This document shows positions 44,994-53,611 of a stretch of DNA of 64,000 nt, piece by piece. The number at the start of each line of letters is the position of its first letter. Within the stretch, counting starts at the first letter, position 1. A program made the translations under genes and the position numbers. Under the pieces are notes generated by a model. The model was not told the origin of the DNA and did no database searches. It saw only the letters and a program-made list of their open reading frames with translations. The stretch comes from Chitinophagales bacterium (GTDB lineage Bacteria; Bacteroidota; Bacteroidia; Chitinophagales; Chitinophagaceae): positions 2,542,001 to 2,606,000 of the forward strand of contig JAFLBI010000001.1 of NCBI GenBank assembly GCA_017303835.1, given 5' to 3'.

Positions 44994-45854
44994 ATGCGTG
45001 TTATTGTATTGATCTTGGCCTGCTTCTTAGGCATGCAAGTAACTGCACAAAGAACTGATCATCGGTTAACCAAACAAATTCAGGAACTGATTCAAGGCTT
45101 TCGCGGAGAGATCGGCGTGTATGTGCACGACTTGGAGAAGAATAAGGTTGTGGCCATCAATGCTGATTCGGTTTTCCCAACTGCCAGCATGGTGAAAATA
45201 CCTATTCTGGTTGGGGTGATGGATCAGATCAGCAAGGGGCAATTGCAGTATCACCAGAAACTTACCTATAAAGATTCACTATTGTATGCAGGTGAGGATA
45301 TCCTGGGTTCTTTTAAATCAGGCGAACAAATTGAGTTAAGCAAAGTGATGATGCTGATGCTAACAACCAGCGACAATACTGCCAGTCTTTGGTTGCAGAG
45401 TTTGGGTGGAACCGGTACGCACATCAATTCATTGATGGATAGTTTAGGTCTGCAACAAACACGTGTAAATAGCAGAACACCGGGCAGAGAAGCCAATCGC
45501 AATCAATATGGGTGGGGACAAACCACACCTGCTGAAATGGCCAGGTTGATGGAAATGATTGTTAATAAGAAAGTGATTAGCGCTACTGCCAGTGAACAAA
45601 TGCTGCGTTTATTGGGCAGAAACTATTGGGATGAAGAAGCACTCTCGCAAATTCCGGCCGGCGTTTTTGTGGCGAGCAAAAACGGTGCAGTGAATGCCAG
45701 CAGGAGCGAGGTTTTGTATGTAAATGGAGATGATGCCCGCTATATCTTTTGCATTTGCACCAAGAATAATCAAGATCAAAGTTGGGGACCTAATAATGAA
45801 GCTTGGGTATTGACGAAGAAGCTGTCGGCTTTGTTATGGAAATATTATAATTGA
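44994..45854 (+). CDS. class A beta-lactamase-related serine hydrolase, exported
   Basis: About 286 residues; ATG 44994 begins a signal peptide (MRVIVLILACFLGMQVTAQ), preferred over the upstream GTG 44979. SxxK is in PTASMVKIP, SDN in LTTSDNTAS, and a KxG-type motif in ASKNGAV. The E166 region is replaced by a different loop (NSRTPGREANRNQYGWGQTTPAEMARLM). This is the beta-lactamase2 family, which includes class A enzymes and peptidoglycan hydrolases; resistance cannot be inferred from sequence. Follows the GAF kinase by about 35 bp. Confidence 0.85.
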   Translation: MRVIVLILACFLGMQVTAQRTDHRLTKQIQELIQGFRGEIGVYVHDLEKNKVVAINADSVFPTASMVKIPILVGVMDQISKGQLQYHQKLTYKDSLLYAGEDILGSFKSGEQIELSKVMMLMLTTSDNTASLWLQSLGGTGTHINSLMDSLGLQQTRVNSRTPGREANRNQYGWGQTTPAEMARLMEMIVNKKVISATASEQMLRLLGRNYWDEEALSQIPAGVFVASKNGAVNASRSEVLYVNGDDARYIFCICTKNNQDQSWGPNNEAWVLTKKLSALLWKYYN

Positions 45855-45859
45855 TGTTT

Positions 45860-46010
45860 GCCCTTGTTGTTCGCCCAACAAATGATAGTTCATTTATCTG
45901 AGTTCATTTTCAGGAGACCATACGAGGACTGGGACGCTGAAGGCGTCCAATATATATAGCGACAATAATGGTAAAACGCGGCACAACCCCGAAGGGGTTG
46001 AACAATTATG
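45860..46010 (+). repeat. two-hairpin dispersed repeat, copy 1
   Basis: About 150 bp similar to 46972-47120, in the same orientation. It begins GCCCTTGTTGTTC, then has hairpin GGACGC-TGAAG-GCGTCC, a variable A/T spacer, the common core AAACGCGGCAC, hairpin AACCCC-GAA-GGGGTT and AACAATTATG. The rest of the 45855-46204 gap shows nothing further that I can name. Confidence 0.8.
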
Positions 46011-46204
46011 TTTCTTATGCCATTATTGATCACCTATTTATTAAACACTGACGAGTCCGGATTATTATTGAATTAAGTCATGCATACAGGCGTGATTGCG
46101 TTTTAAAACTGTGTAACTTCAAGTAAGCGTTTAGAGATAAGTTTCAATTATCATGATGCTTTAATCAATTGCGAGTTTGTATCATCATTTTAGAGAGTGT
46201 TTTA

Positions 46205-46963
46205 ATGAAAAACCTAGCAATCATATTATTTTTAGCGGTGTCTTTTTCTTGTATGAAACCTGTTGTTGAGCCTCAGGCAATAGAGATAAAAAGCTTTCTT
46301 CCTATTACTGCTACTACTGATGATCCTGTGCGTATTGTTGGCGCAAATTTTTCAAGTGGTATGCAAGTGAGTTTTGGCGGAACTGCAGCCAAGTCGGTTC
46401 AGGTAGTGTCAGACTCAGTAATTTTTGCAGTAGTGGGCGCTGGTGCATCCGGTAATCTCACTATTACAAAAGATGGGAAAACTTATACAAAGTCAGGGTT
46501 TCAGTTTTATATCCCTAAGATATATCAACTCATTGGCTCTTATGAAAGCCAGCTATCTGTTACTCAGATTAGGGGTGGCGTTCCTGTTGATACTATTTTT
46601 CGCACTTATGGTATAGATACTGGTAAGGTTATTTTGATGAAGAATAACCCTTACGATACGGCAAGAAATGCATTTGATATTTTACCAAGTGGTAACAAAT
46701 ACAGTAGTTATGCTAGCGATACATCTTTATACAGAATCAAGGGTATTGTTGATCAAAGTGTAAGCGATGTCAAGCTTGATATGCTGAATGGAAGAGTGTT
46801 GTATCTCTCTTTCAAAGACACTTCTTTTACTTGTGTTAATCCACTTGCCTACAAGCGTGTACTACAAACTTTAAATGGCTCACTTTCCAATGGAACACTT
46901 CGTGTTCAATATACGGCTCAATATATCAATGCAAAAAAACTTGCTACGCTGGTAAGTAATTAA
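46205..46963 (+). CDS. IPT/TIG-domain lipoprotein
   Basis: About 252 residues from ATG 46205 (MKNLAIILFLAVSFSC), a lipoprotein-like signal with a Cys near residue 16. An N-terminal TIG/IPT immunoglobulin-like domain follows (IKSFLPITATTDDPVRIVGANF, VSFGGTAAKSVQVVSDSVIFAVV, GNLTITKDGKTYTKSGFQF). The C-terminal 150 residues have no recognised family. TIG domains occur in surface binding proteins and SusD/SusE-type systems. The gene is bracketed by two direct copies of a dispersed repeat. Confidence 0.72.
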   Translation: MKNLAIILFLAVSFSCMKPVVEPQAIEIKSFLPITATTDDPVRIVGANFSSGMQVSFGGTAAKSVQVVSDSVIFAVVGAGASGNLTITKDGKTYTKSGFQFYIPKIYQLIGSYESQLSVTQIRGGVPVDTIFRTYGIDTGKVILMKNNPYDTARNAFDILPSGNKYSSYASDTSLYRIKGIVDQSVSDVKLDMLNGRVLYLSFKDTSFTCVNPLAYKRVLQTLNGSLSNGTLRVQYTAQYINAKKLATLVSN

Positions 46964-46971
46964 ATGCGACA

Positions 46972-47120
46972 GCCCTTGTTGTTCATCTGACCAATAATTA
47001 TTTATTCCCAGAATCACTTTCATGAGCTCCTGCGAAGACTGGGACGCTGAAGGCGTCCAATAGGAATAGCAAAAATTATTACAAAACGCGGCACAACCCC
47101 GAAGGGGTTGAACAATTATG
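46972..47120 (+). repeat. two-hairpin dispersed repeat, copy 2
   Basis: A direct repeat of 45860-46010, identical in both hairpin blocks (GGGACGCTGAAGGCGTCC and AACCCCGAAGGGGTTG) and in the end AACAATTATG; the spacer between the hairpins differs. It lies 9 bp after the TIG lipoprotein stop. Confidence 0.8.
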
Positions 47121-47167
47121 TTCTTTTATTGAAAAGACGCGGTGAGGACACCGCTTTATGGCTCAAT

Positions 47168-47203
47168 AATCTGTGTAATCCGCTAAATCCGTGTAATCAA
47201 CTA
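47168..47203 (+). repeat. short degenerate direct repeat near the feoB end (ATCyGTGTAATC)
   Basis: ATCTGTGTAATC and ATCCGTGTAATC, separated by CGCTAA, followed by AACTAAATAAG. It overlaps the last codons of feoB. I recognise the style as a common Bacteroidota intergenic repeat but cannot show copies elsewhere in this window. Confidence 0.4.
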
Positions 47204-49314
47204 AATAAGACATAAGTGCCCCAGCTCAATACATAAGCCAGCACGGTCATGTACACCAATTGAATCACCGGCCATTTCCAGGACCTGGTTTCTCTTTTTA
47301 CCACGGCCAGCGTACTCATACATTGCATGGCCAATACATAAAAGACCATCAGGGATAAACCTGTTGCCAGTGTATATACTTTGCTACCATCAGAGTAGGT
47401 AGCAGATTGTAATTTTTCACGCAGTGAGGTATCATCATCTTCTTCCACACTATAGAGGGTAGCCATCGTGCCAACAAATACTTCTCTTGCAGCAAATGAA
47501 GTAATTAATGCAATGCCAATCTTCCAATCATAGCCCAGCGGACGAATTGCCGGCTCAATTGCCTGACCTAATATACCTGCGTAAGAATATTTCAACTGCT
47601 CAGCTGATTGTACTTTATTCAAAGAATCTGCTTGTGCAGGCGCATCAGCAATCATGGCTGCATACTTGCTTTCGACTTTTTCCATTTTATCGCCCGGTCC
47701 GTAACTACTAAGGAACCACAACAACAAACTGATCAACATAATCACCTTACCGGCATCAAACACAAAAATTCGTGCTTTCTCTACCATAGTAATAGCGGCA
47801 TTCTTCCAACGTGGTGCACGATAAATAGGCAGTTCGAGAATGAAGAAACTCTTCTCCTGAATCTTGATGAAAAACTTGGCGATATAACTCACAACCAGCG
47901 CCATTACCAAACCCAACAAATACAGGCCCATCATCACCAGTCCCTGTAAACTCAGGAAACCAAAATAATAATGGTCGTCAATCACTAACGAAATCAAAAT
48001 GGTGAAAACGGGCAAACGTGCACTGCAACTCATCAATGGGGTGATGAGAATGGTGAGCAATCTTTCTTTTCTGTTCTCAATATTGCGCGCACTCATGATG
48101 GCCGGCACGGCACAGGCAAATCCACTGATCATAGGCATCACACTCTTGCCATTCAAACCCACTTTGCGCATCAACTTATCACTCAGAAAACTGATACGTG
48201 CCATATAGCCAGTGTCTTCTAACAAGGTAATTAAGCCAAACAAGATCATGATCTGTGGTACAAACACCAGAATACCACTTAAACCCGCCACCAATCCGTT
48301 GATCAATAAATCGCTCCACCAAGCAGTAGGTAAAGTGTTGCCCAATGCAGTACTCACTTGTTGGAAAGCCCACTCAATTCCATCCATGGGATAACTGGCC
48401 AACCAGAAAATACTTTGGAACAATAAAAACAACACACCCAATAAGATCAAATAACCCCAGGTACGGTGTAATAAAATATTATCGAGCTTATCTGTAAACA
48501 GTTTCTTCTCAAGCGGATCAGGCTCAACCACATTCTTCTGCATGATCTGTCTGATGCGCGAATAACGCTGCATCACTTCTTCGGCCTGTACTTTAGACGG
48601 ACTAAACTGATGGGCTTCTTCCAGTTTTTCAATCAGACTCTGTTCGCGTTCAGCCAGCGGAAAATTTTCGTGGTTGATGAGGTAATGCAAAGAAGCATAT
48701 TCACTCAGCTTGGGAAATAATTTCTGCATGCCGGTCACAGCCGCAGGTGCCAATGCTTTGGCATCAATAAAATCGCGCGAAGGTGCTTTGTATTGTTCTG
48801 TGCTAATTTGTTGCACCGCTTTTTTCAATGCAGCCAAGCCTTTGTTCTTGCGTGGGTTTACCGGAATCACGGGCACACCCAATTCGGCCTGCAGACCAAT
48901 CAAGTCAATCTTGATGCCTTTTTGCTGGGCAATATCATTCATGGTGAGGGCCACCACAACAGGCACTTTCAAATCAATGATCTGGCTACAGAAGAGCAGG
49001 TTGCGTTTCAGGTTGCTGGCATCGGCCACAAGAATCACTGCATCAGCATGAATCTCGGTGTCGGCATCCATCATCACTTTATAAGCTACCCACTCATCGC
49101 CGCGGCGCGGATATAAACTGTAAGTACCGGGTAAATCAATCAAGACAGCTTGTTCCCCATCTTCAAAATCAAGTCCGCCTGTCTTCTTATCAACCGTAAC
49201 GCCGGGGAAATTGCCCACTTTCTGGTTCAAACCGGTGAGGGCATTGAATAGGGATGTCTTTCCACTATTGGGATTACCCACGAGGGCGATATGTACCGGT
49301 TTGGAAGCTGCCAT
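47197..49314 (-). CDS. feoB: ferrous iron transport protein B
   Basis: About 705 residues from ATG 49314 (MAASKPVHIALVGNPNSGKT, G1 motif at residues 13-20). G2 to G4 regions follow (GNFPGVTVDKKTGG, DLPGTYSL, ALTMND). The membrane part has the conserved GAIxxSFVPQI-like block here as LSGILVFVPQIMILFGL and two Gate motifs (PMISGFACAVPAIMSAR, ITPLMSCSARLPV). It imports Fe(II) under low-oxygen or reducing conditions. No feoA gene is adjacent, although it is usually fused or next door in Bacteroidota. Confidence 0.93.
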   Translation of the reverse strand: MAASKPVHIALVGNPNSGKTSLFNALTGLNQKVGNFPGVTVDKKTGGLDFEDGEQAVLIDLPGTYSLYPRRGDEWVAYKVMMDADTEIHADAVILVADASNLKRNLLFCSQIIDLKVPVVVALTMNDIAQQKGIKIDLIGLQAELGVPVIPVNPRKNKGLAALKKAVQQISTEQYKAPSRDFIDAKALAPAAVTGMQKLFPKLSEYASLHYLINHENFPLAEREQSLIEKLEEAHQFSPSKVQAEEVMQRYSRIRQIMQKNVVEPDPLEKKLFTDKLDNILLHRTWGYLILLGVLFLLFQSIFWLASYPMDGIEWAFQQVSTALGNTLPTAWWSDLLINGLVAGLSGILVFVPQIMILFGLITLLEDTGYMARISFLSDKLMRKVGLNGKSVMPMISGFACAVPAIMSARNIENRKERLLTILITPLMSCSARLPVFTILISLVIDDHYYFGFLSLQGLVMMGLYLLGLVMALVVSYIAKFFIKIQEKSFFILELPIYRAPRWKNAAITMVEKARIFVFDAGKVIMLISLLLWFLSSYGPGDKMEKVESKYAAMIADAPAQADSLNKVQSAEQLKYSYAGILGQAIEPAIRPLGYDWKIGIALITSFAAREVFVGTMATLYSVEEDDDTSLREKLQSATYSDGSKVYTLATGLSLMVFYVLAMQCMSTLAVVKRETRSWKWPVIQLVYMTVLAYVLSWGTYVLFS

Positions 49315-49419
49315 CAAAGTCTGCAAATGTAACCGCACCCTCTAGCGCTTACTTACGAGATTGGGAAACGAATCTGCCGCAATTTTACCTTCCCATTACC
49401 GTAATGCGGGGCAGCTTGC

Positions 49420-49427
49420 TACATTTG
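49420..49427 (+). promoter_or_regulatory. candidate -7 element TACATTTG before the M28 peptidase gene
   Basis: An exact TAnnTTTG match 20 bp before the ATG at 49447, in the 132-bp gap between divergent feoB and the peptidase gene. Confidence 0.45.
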
Positions 49428-49446
49428 TAGCCGCTAAGCAACCGTT

Positions 49447-51096
49447 ATGAAGAAATTAGTGCTCATCCTGCTGCTCATCCCCGTCCTGACTATCGCCCAG
49501 AGTAAACGTAAAAAAGCCCGCGAAGCGGCCAAGCAAAGTGCGGCTATTGTTGCCGGACTGAAAACCCACGTACAGTATCTGGCTGATGATAAGCTCGAAG
49601 GTCGCCGCACAGGCACCAAGGGTGAGGAAATGGCCATGCAATACCTCGTGCAACAGTACCAGCAAATGGGCATTGCACCCAAGGGCAGCGATGGTTATGT
49701 GCAAACTTTTGAGATCAATGAGGGCAAACAAGCAGTGGCACCTACCAAATTGGTGGTAAATGGTCAGGCTATGCAGCTGACAACTGAGTTTTTTCCATTG
49801 GCGTATAGTGGTGCAGGTGCAGTGCAGAGTTCAGCCGCTGTATCGCTGAATGAAAAAGACCATCCTTGGTTTAAAGATGTGCGGGATTGGTTGGAGGAGA
49901 ATAAGAATAATCCGCATTTTGATATAGAAGAAGCCATCAAAAAAGAAGCGCAGCGTGCTGCTTCGCGTGGTGCTTTGGCCTTGATTCTTTGGAATTCAGG
50001 TGAGCAGGTGGACAATATTCAATTCAATAAGAATGATAAATCAGCTGCAACCAGCATTCCGGTGCTGTATGTAACCAAAGCGGGTAGTAAAAAATATTTC
50101 ACTGATCAAACCAGCACTTTACAATTGGATATTGCCGTGAAGTTGGAAGAGAAAAAGCGCAATGGGCATAATGTGATTGCATTCATCGATAATGGCGCAC
50201 CCAATACCGTGATTCTTGGTGCGCATTATGATCACCTGGGTTTTGGTGAAGATGGCAACCAGACAGATCCGCAAGCGGGTGCTGTGGTGCACAATGGTGC
50301 AGATGATAATGCCAGCGGTACAGCAGCTTTGCTGGAACTGGCCAAACTGCTGAAGCAATCAAGTCCTAAGAACAACAATTACCTCTTCATGCATTTCTCT
50401 GGTGAAGAGTTAGGCCTGTTTGGTTCTAAGTATTGGTTGGAAAAACCTACAGCCACCATCACACCCAATTACATGATTAATATGGATATGGTGGGCCGTT
50501 ACGATACTGCCCGCAAATTGGTGATTGGTGGTTATGGTACTTCGCCTTTGTGGGGACAATTATTCTCTTCTATCAGCACGCCTTTATTGGTGAAGTTTGA
50601 CAGCACGGGCAGCGGACCAAGTGATCATGCGTCTTTCTATAGAAAAGATATTCCGGTGCTTTTCCTGTTTACCGGCAGTCATAGCGATTACCATAAAGCC
50701 ACCGATGATTGGGATAAGATCAATTACGACGGACAAAAAGACATTGTACGATTGGTGTATGAAGTGATTGCCAAAGCAGATGATAAAGGTAAATTAGCTT
50801 TTACCAAAACAGCAGAACCACAAATGGGCCGTGCCACCCGATTTACGGTGAGTTTGGGCGTGGTGCCCGATTACGGCTATAGCGGCACGGGTATGCGCAT
50901 TGATGGTGCGAGTCCCGGTAAGTTGGCGGATAAGCTGGGCCTGAAAGCAGGTGATGTGTTGATGCAGTTGGGCGATTACAAGTTTGTGGATGTGCAGAGC
51001 TATATGCAGAGCTTGTCTAAGTTCAAAAAAGGCGATAAGACAAAATTAAAAGTGAAGCGAGGCAATGAAGAGCTGGAATTCGACGTTGAATTCTAG
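49447..51096 (+). CDS. secreted M28-family metallopeptidase with PA and PDZ domains
   Basis: 549 residues with a signal peptide (MKKLVLILLLIPVLTIAQ). An insert resembling a PA domain (about residues 110-215) interrupts the chain; M28 metal ligands follow in ILGAHYDHLGFGED, GADDNASGTAALLEL, FSGEELGLFGS and INMDMVGRYD, with the last histidine in FTGSHSDYH. The C-terminal 90 residues are a PDZ domain (GMRIDGASPGKLADKLGLKAGDVL). Exported aminopeptidase. One bp separates its stop from the next start. Confidence 0.92.
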   Translation: MKKLVLILLLIPVLTIAQSKRKKAREAAKQSAAIVAGLKTHVQYLADDKLEGRRTGTKGEEMAMQYLVQQYQQMGIAPKGSDGYVQTFEINEGKQAVAPTKLVVNGQAMQLTTEFFPLAYSGAGAVQSSAAVSLNEKDHPWFKDVRDWLEENKNNPHFDIEEAIKKEAQRAASRGALALILWNSGEQVDNIQFNKNDKSAATSIPVLYVTKAGSKKYFTDQTSTLQLDIAVKLEEKKRNGHNVIAFIDNGAPNTVILGAHYDHLGFGEDGNQTDPQAGAVVHNGADDNASGTAALLELAKLLKQSSPKNNNYLFMHFSGEELGLFGSKYWLEKPTATITPNYMINMDMVGRYDTARKLVIGGYGTSPLWGQLFSSISTPLLVKFDSTGSGPSDHASFYRKDIPVLFLFTGSHSDYHKATDDWDKINYDGQKDIVRLVYEVIAKADDKGKLAFTKTAEPQMGRATRFTVSLGVVPDYGYSGTGMRIDGASPGKLADKLGLKAGDVLMQLGDYKFVDVQSYMQSLSKFKKGDKTKLKVKRGNEELEFDVEF

Positions 51097-51097
51097 T

Positions 51098-51541
51098 ATG
51101 GCCACGTCTAAGCTGATTCTGGATATTGAAGAACTGAACGAGGATTTTTTTGAAGAAACCCGCCTCTTAGGTATTATGGGTTCTATGAAGAATTACCAGT
51201 TCTGCCTGCAGGTGAACAAACTGCTGGGCTTTCAGTTTCGGATGAATCCGGAGATTGAGATTCACTTACGCAAGAAAGACCGCCGCTATTATTTCTCTAT
51301 TTACGAATCCAAGGAGAAGAACAGTTTTCTTACGCATTATCTGTACCACAACCATTGCGATGGAGAATACTTACTGCCCGAGTTCAGGCATATGGATTTT
51401 CTATGGCTCATGAAGGGCGATTGGGTGGATGATGAACGCTGTGGTTGGATCATTCAATCTGTAAAAAGCCTGCAAGGCATTCAGATGGTTACCGAGCTCA
51501 CCAACGAAATGATCCGCAACAAGGGGAATATGGTGTTTTGA
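51098..51541 (+). CDS. IPExxxVDY family protein
   Basis: 147 residues from ATG 51098. The name-giving motif is present in variant form (LLPEFRHMDFLWLMKG), near residue 105. Known only in Bacteroidota; no function is established. Immediately downstream of the peptidase gene and probably co-transcribed with it. Confidence 0.85.
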   Translation: MATSKLILDIEELNEDFFEETRLLGIMGSMKNYQFCLQVNKLLGFQFRMNPEIEIHLRKKDRRYYFSIYESKEKNSFLTHYLYHNHCDGEYLLPEFRHMDFLWLMKGDWVDDERCGWIIQSVKSLQGIQMVTELTNEMIRNKGNMVF

Positions 51542-51574
51542 TCTAGGTGTACACTGTTGCACAGCATTGCCTAA

Positions 51575-51646
51575 TTTCACTCTACCATTCAATCATTCTA
51601 ACATCCATTCACTCTATCATTAACTCATTCACTCATTCAATCATTG
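51575..51646 (-). repeat. solo octanucleotide tandem array (nine degenerate units)
   Basis: Units on the plus strand: TTCACTC-type octamers running CTACCATT, CAATCATT, CTAACATC, CATTCACT, CTATCATT, AACTCATT, CACTCATT, CAATCATT. Same sequence family and same orientation as the array at 25593-25659, and like it ends AATCATTG just before an ATG (4 bp here). No S23-family gene is next to it. Confidence 0.82.
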
Positions 51647-51650
51647 AATT

Positions 51651-51884
51651 ATGTGGTCCGAAGTCAACAATACACTATATCGAAAATTTGAATTTGCCGA
51701 TTTCTCTGAAGCATTTGCTTTCATGACCCGCGTGGCGATTGAGGCAGAGAAATTGAATCACCATCCTTTGTGGACCAATGTGTGGAACAAAGTGGAGATC
51801 TGGTTGAGCACACATGATGCTGGCAATGTGGTAACAGATCTGGACAGAACATTGGCCAAGCGTATTGATGCTTTAGTGAAATAA
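51651..51884 (+). CDS. 4a-hydroxytetrahydrobiopterin dehydratase
   Basis: 77 residues, a short pterin-4a-carbinolamine dehydratase. Signature block [33 protein letters not shown], with the HHP and the late histidine; family length is 70-100. It regenerates the pterin cofactor or acts as an accessory protein. No phenylalanine hydroxylase is nearby. The stop overlaps the next ATG (TAATG). Preceded by the octamer array rather than a visible ribosome-binding site. Confidence 0.9.
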   Translation: MWSEVNNTLYRKFEFADFSEAFAFMTRVAIEAEKLNHHPLWTNVWNKVEIWLSTHDAGNVVTDLDRTLAKRIDALVK

Positions 51885-52561
51885 TGCAAACAGAACAATC
51901 CATACTCGATAGCTGGCAGGTGAATGCTGCACCATGGAGCAAAGCCATTGCGGATAAAGCCATTGAAAGCAGGCAATTGGTAACGAATGCAGCAATTGTG
52001 AAAGCCATTACCCAATTGCAACCTGCTTCTGTATTGGACTTAGGTTGTGGCGAAGGGTGGTTGAGTCGTGCTTTGAAAGCTGAACTGCCACAAGCCAATA
52101 TCAAAGGTGTGGATGCGATTCCTGCGTTGATTGATGCAGCAAAGAATTTATCGACAGCTATTGATTACACAGTAGCTAGTTATCAGGATATTATTGCAGG
52201 TGCATTACATGATGCACAATACGATTTGATTGCCATCAATTTTGCTTTGTTTGGTGATGAATTGGTGCGTGACTTATTACAAACCCTGCGCAAGCATATT
52301 ACAGAAGGTGGTTATTTGGTGATTCAAACATTGCATCCAGTTGTGGCTTGTGGTGATTTGCCTTACCAAAGTGGCTGGCGAGAAGGCAGCTGGGCCGGCT
52401 TCTCCAGCGATTTCAAAGATGCACATCCTTGGTACTTCAGAACACTGGAAGATTGGTTGGCTTTATTCATTCATTGCGGCTATCGAATTCAATCCATGCA
52501 GGAACCTATGCATCCCAAAACAGGTAAACCTGCTTCGGTGATTTTTATTTTGAAGAATTAA
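51884..52561 (+). CDS. class I SAM-dependent methyltransferase
   Basis: 225 residues. Motif I VLDLGCGEGWLSRAL (about residues 52-66), then acidic end of beta-2 (KGVDAIPALIDAAK) and motif post-I. A Rossmann-fold small-molecule methyltransferase of the UbiE-like type; the substrate is not predictable. Translationally coupled to the pterin dehydratase. Its end overlaps the selD stop region by 4 bp on the opposite strand. Confidence 0.87.
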   Translation: MQTEQSILDSWQVNAAPWSKAIADKAIESRQLVTNAAIVKAITQLQPASVLDLGCGEGWLSRALKAELPQANIKGVDAIPALIDAAKNLSTAIDYTVASYQDIIAGALHDAQYDLIAINFALFGDELVRDLLQTLRKHITEGGYLVIQTLHPVVACGDLPYQSGWREGSWAGFSSDFKDAHPWYFRTLEDWLALFIHCGYRIQSMQEPMHPKTGKPASVIFILKN

Positions 52562-53610
52562 ATCACCATCACTCTTTTCACTCCCGCAGCAGTCATGCGA
52601 CCAATCGGCTGGGTAAATGCAGCCAAATTATTTGCTTGAAAGATGGCTTGTACTTCAGCCAAAGCAGTTGGTGCAACCGCAATCAATAAGCCGCCATTGG
52701 TTTGTGGATCGGGTAAAATGCTGAATGCTTCCATCACATTCACGCCTGCACCAAAACCGGTTTGTGCATTATAACTATTCCAGTTGCGGTAAGTGGCATC
52801 GGGTACAATTCTATCTTTTAAATAAGTTCTCGCAGATTCAAGAATGGGTATTTGCTGATAATGCAGTTCAGCGCCCAATCCGCTGCCCTCAGCCATTTCC
52901 ATGCAATGGCCCAATAAACCAAAGCCGGTAATATCCGTCATGGCATGCACACCTTCAATTTGTCCTAATTGTGCGCCAATCTTATTGAGTGTTGTGAGTT
53001 GTTGTATCAATGCTGTTTGGTGTTCAGCTGCCAACACACCACGCTTCATCGCTGTGCTGAGGATGCCCACGCCGAGTGGTTTGGTCATGAGTAACACATC
53101 ATCTTCTTTTGCAGTGTTGTTTTGTTTCAGTGCATGCGTAGCGACTAATCCGTTTACGGATAAACCAAAAATGGGTTCCTTGCTATCAATACTATGTCCG
53201 CCTGCCAAAGGAATATTCGCTTCTGCGCAAATGCTACGTGCACCTTCCAAAACTGCTTTCGCCAAATTGGCTGGTAATTGTTCTACAGGCCAGCCGAGAA
53301 TCGCAATCGCTAAAGTGGGTGTGCCGCCCATGGCATACACATCGCTGATGGCATTGGCTGCAGCAATGCGACCAAAATCAAAAGCATCATCCACAATCGG
53401 CATGAAGAAATCCGTGGTGCTGATGAGCGCCTGACCATTCCCCAAATCATAGACTGCTGCATCATCTTTGCTGCTGTTGCCCACCAATAGTGATGGAAAA
53501 TCGCCTGCAGGTAGATCGCTATGCAAAATGGTTTCCAGCACAGCAGGTGCAATCTTGCAACCACAGCCTGCGCCGTGCGAATATTGGGTGAGTTTGTATT
53601 CAGTGCTCAT
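52558..53610 (-). CDS. selD: selenide, water dikinase SelD
   Basis: About 350 residues from ATG 53610 (MSTEYKLTQYSHGAGCGCKI), with the catalytic cysteine region at C16/C18. GNSSKDDAAVYDLGNGQALISTTDFF and the later DPQTNGGLL block are the ATP- and metal-binding regions. It makes selenophosphate. No other selenium gene (selA, selB, mnmH) is in the window, and the hydrogenase is all-cysteine, so the user of the product is elsewhere. One bp after the end of the MFS gene, same strand. Confidence 0.93.
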   Translation of the reverse strand: MSTEYKLTQYSHGAGCGCKIAPAVLETILHSDLPAGDFPSLLVGNSSKDDAAVYDLGNGQALISTTDFFMPIVDDAFDFGRIAAANAISDVYAMGGTPTLAIAILGWPVEQLPANLAKAVLEGARSICAEANIPLAGGHSIDSKEPIFGLSVNGLVATHALKQNNTAKEDDVLLMTKPLGVGILSTAMKRGVLAAEHQTALIQQLTTLNKIGAQLGQIEGVHAMTDITGFGLLGHCMEMAEGSGLGAELHYQQIPILESARTYLKDRIVPDATYRNWNSYNAQTGFGAGVNVMEAFSILPDPQTNGGLLIAVAPTALAEVQAIFQANNLAAFTQPIGRMTAAGVKRVMVI

Positions 53611-53611
53611 C

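Noticed and set aside
47608-49116. Plus-strand ORFs of 100-113 codons inside feoB
   Set aside because: Shadows of the well-supported minus-strand feoB frame.
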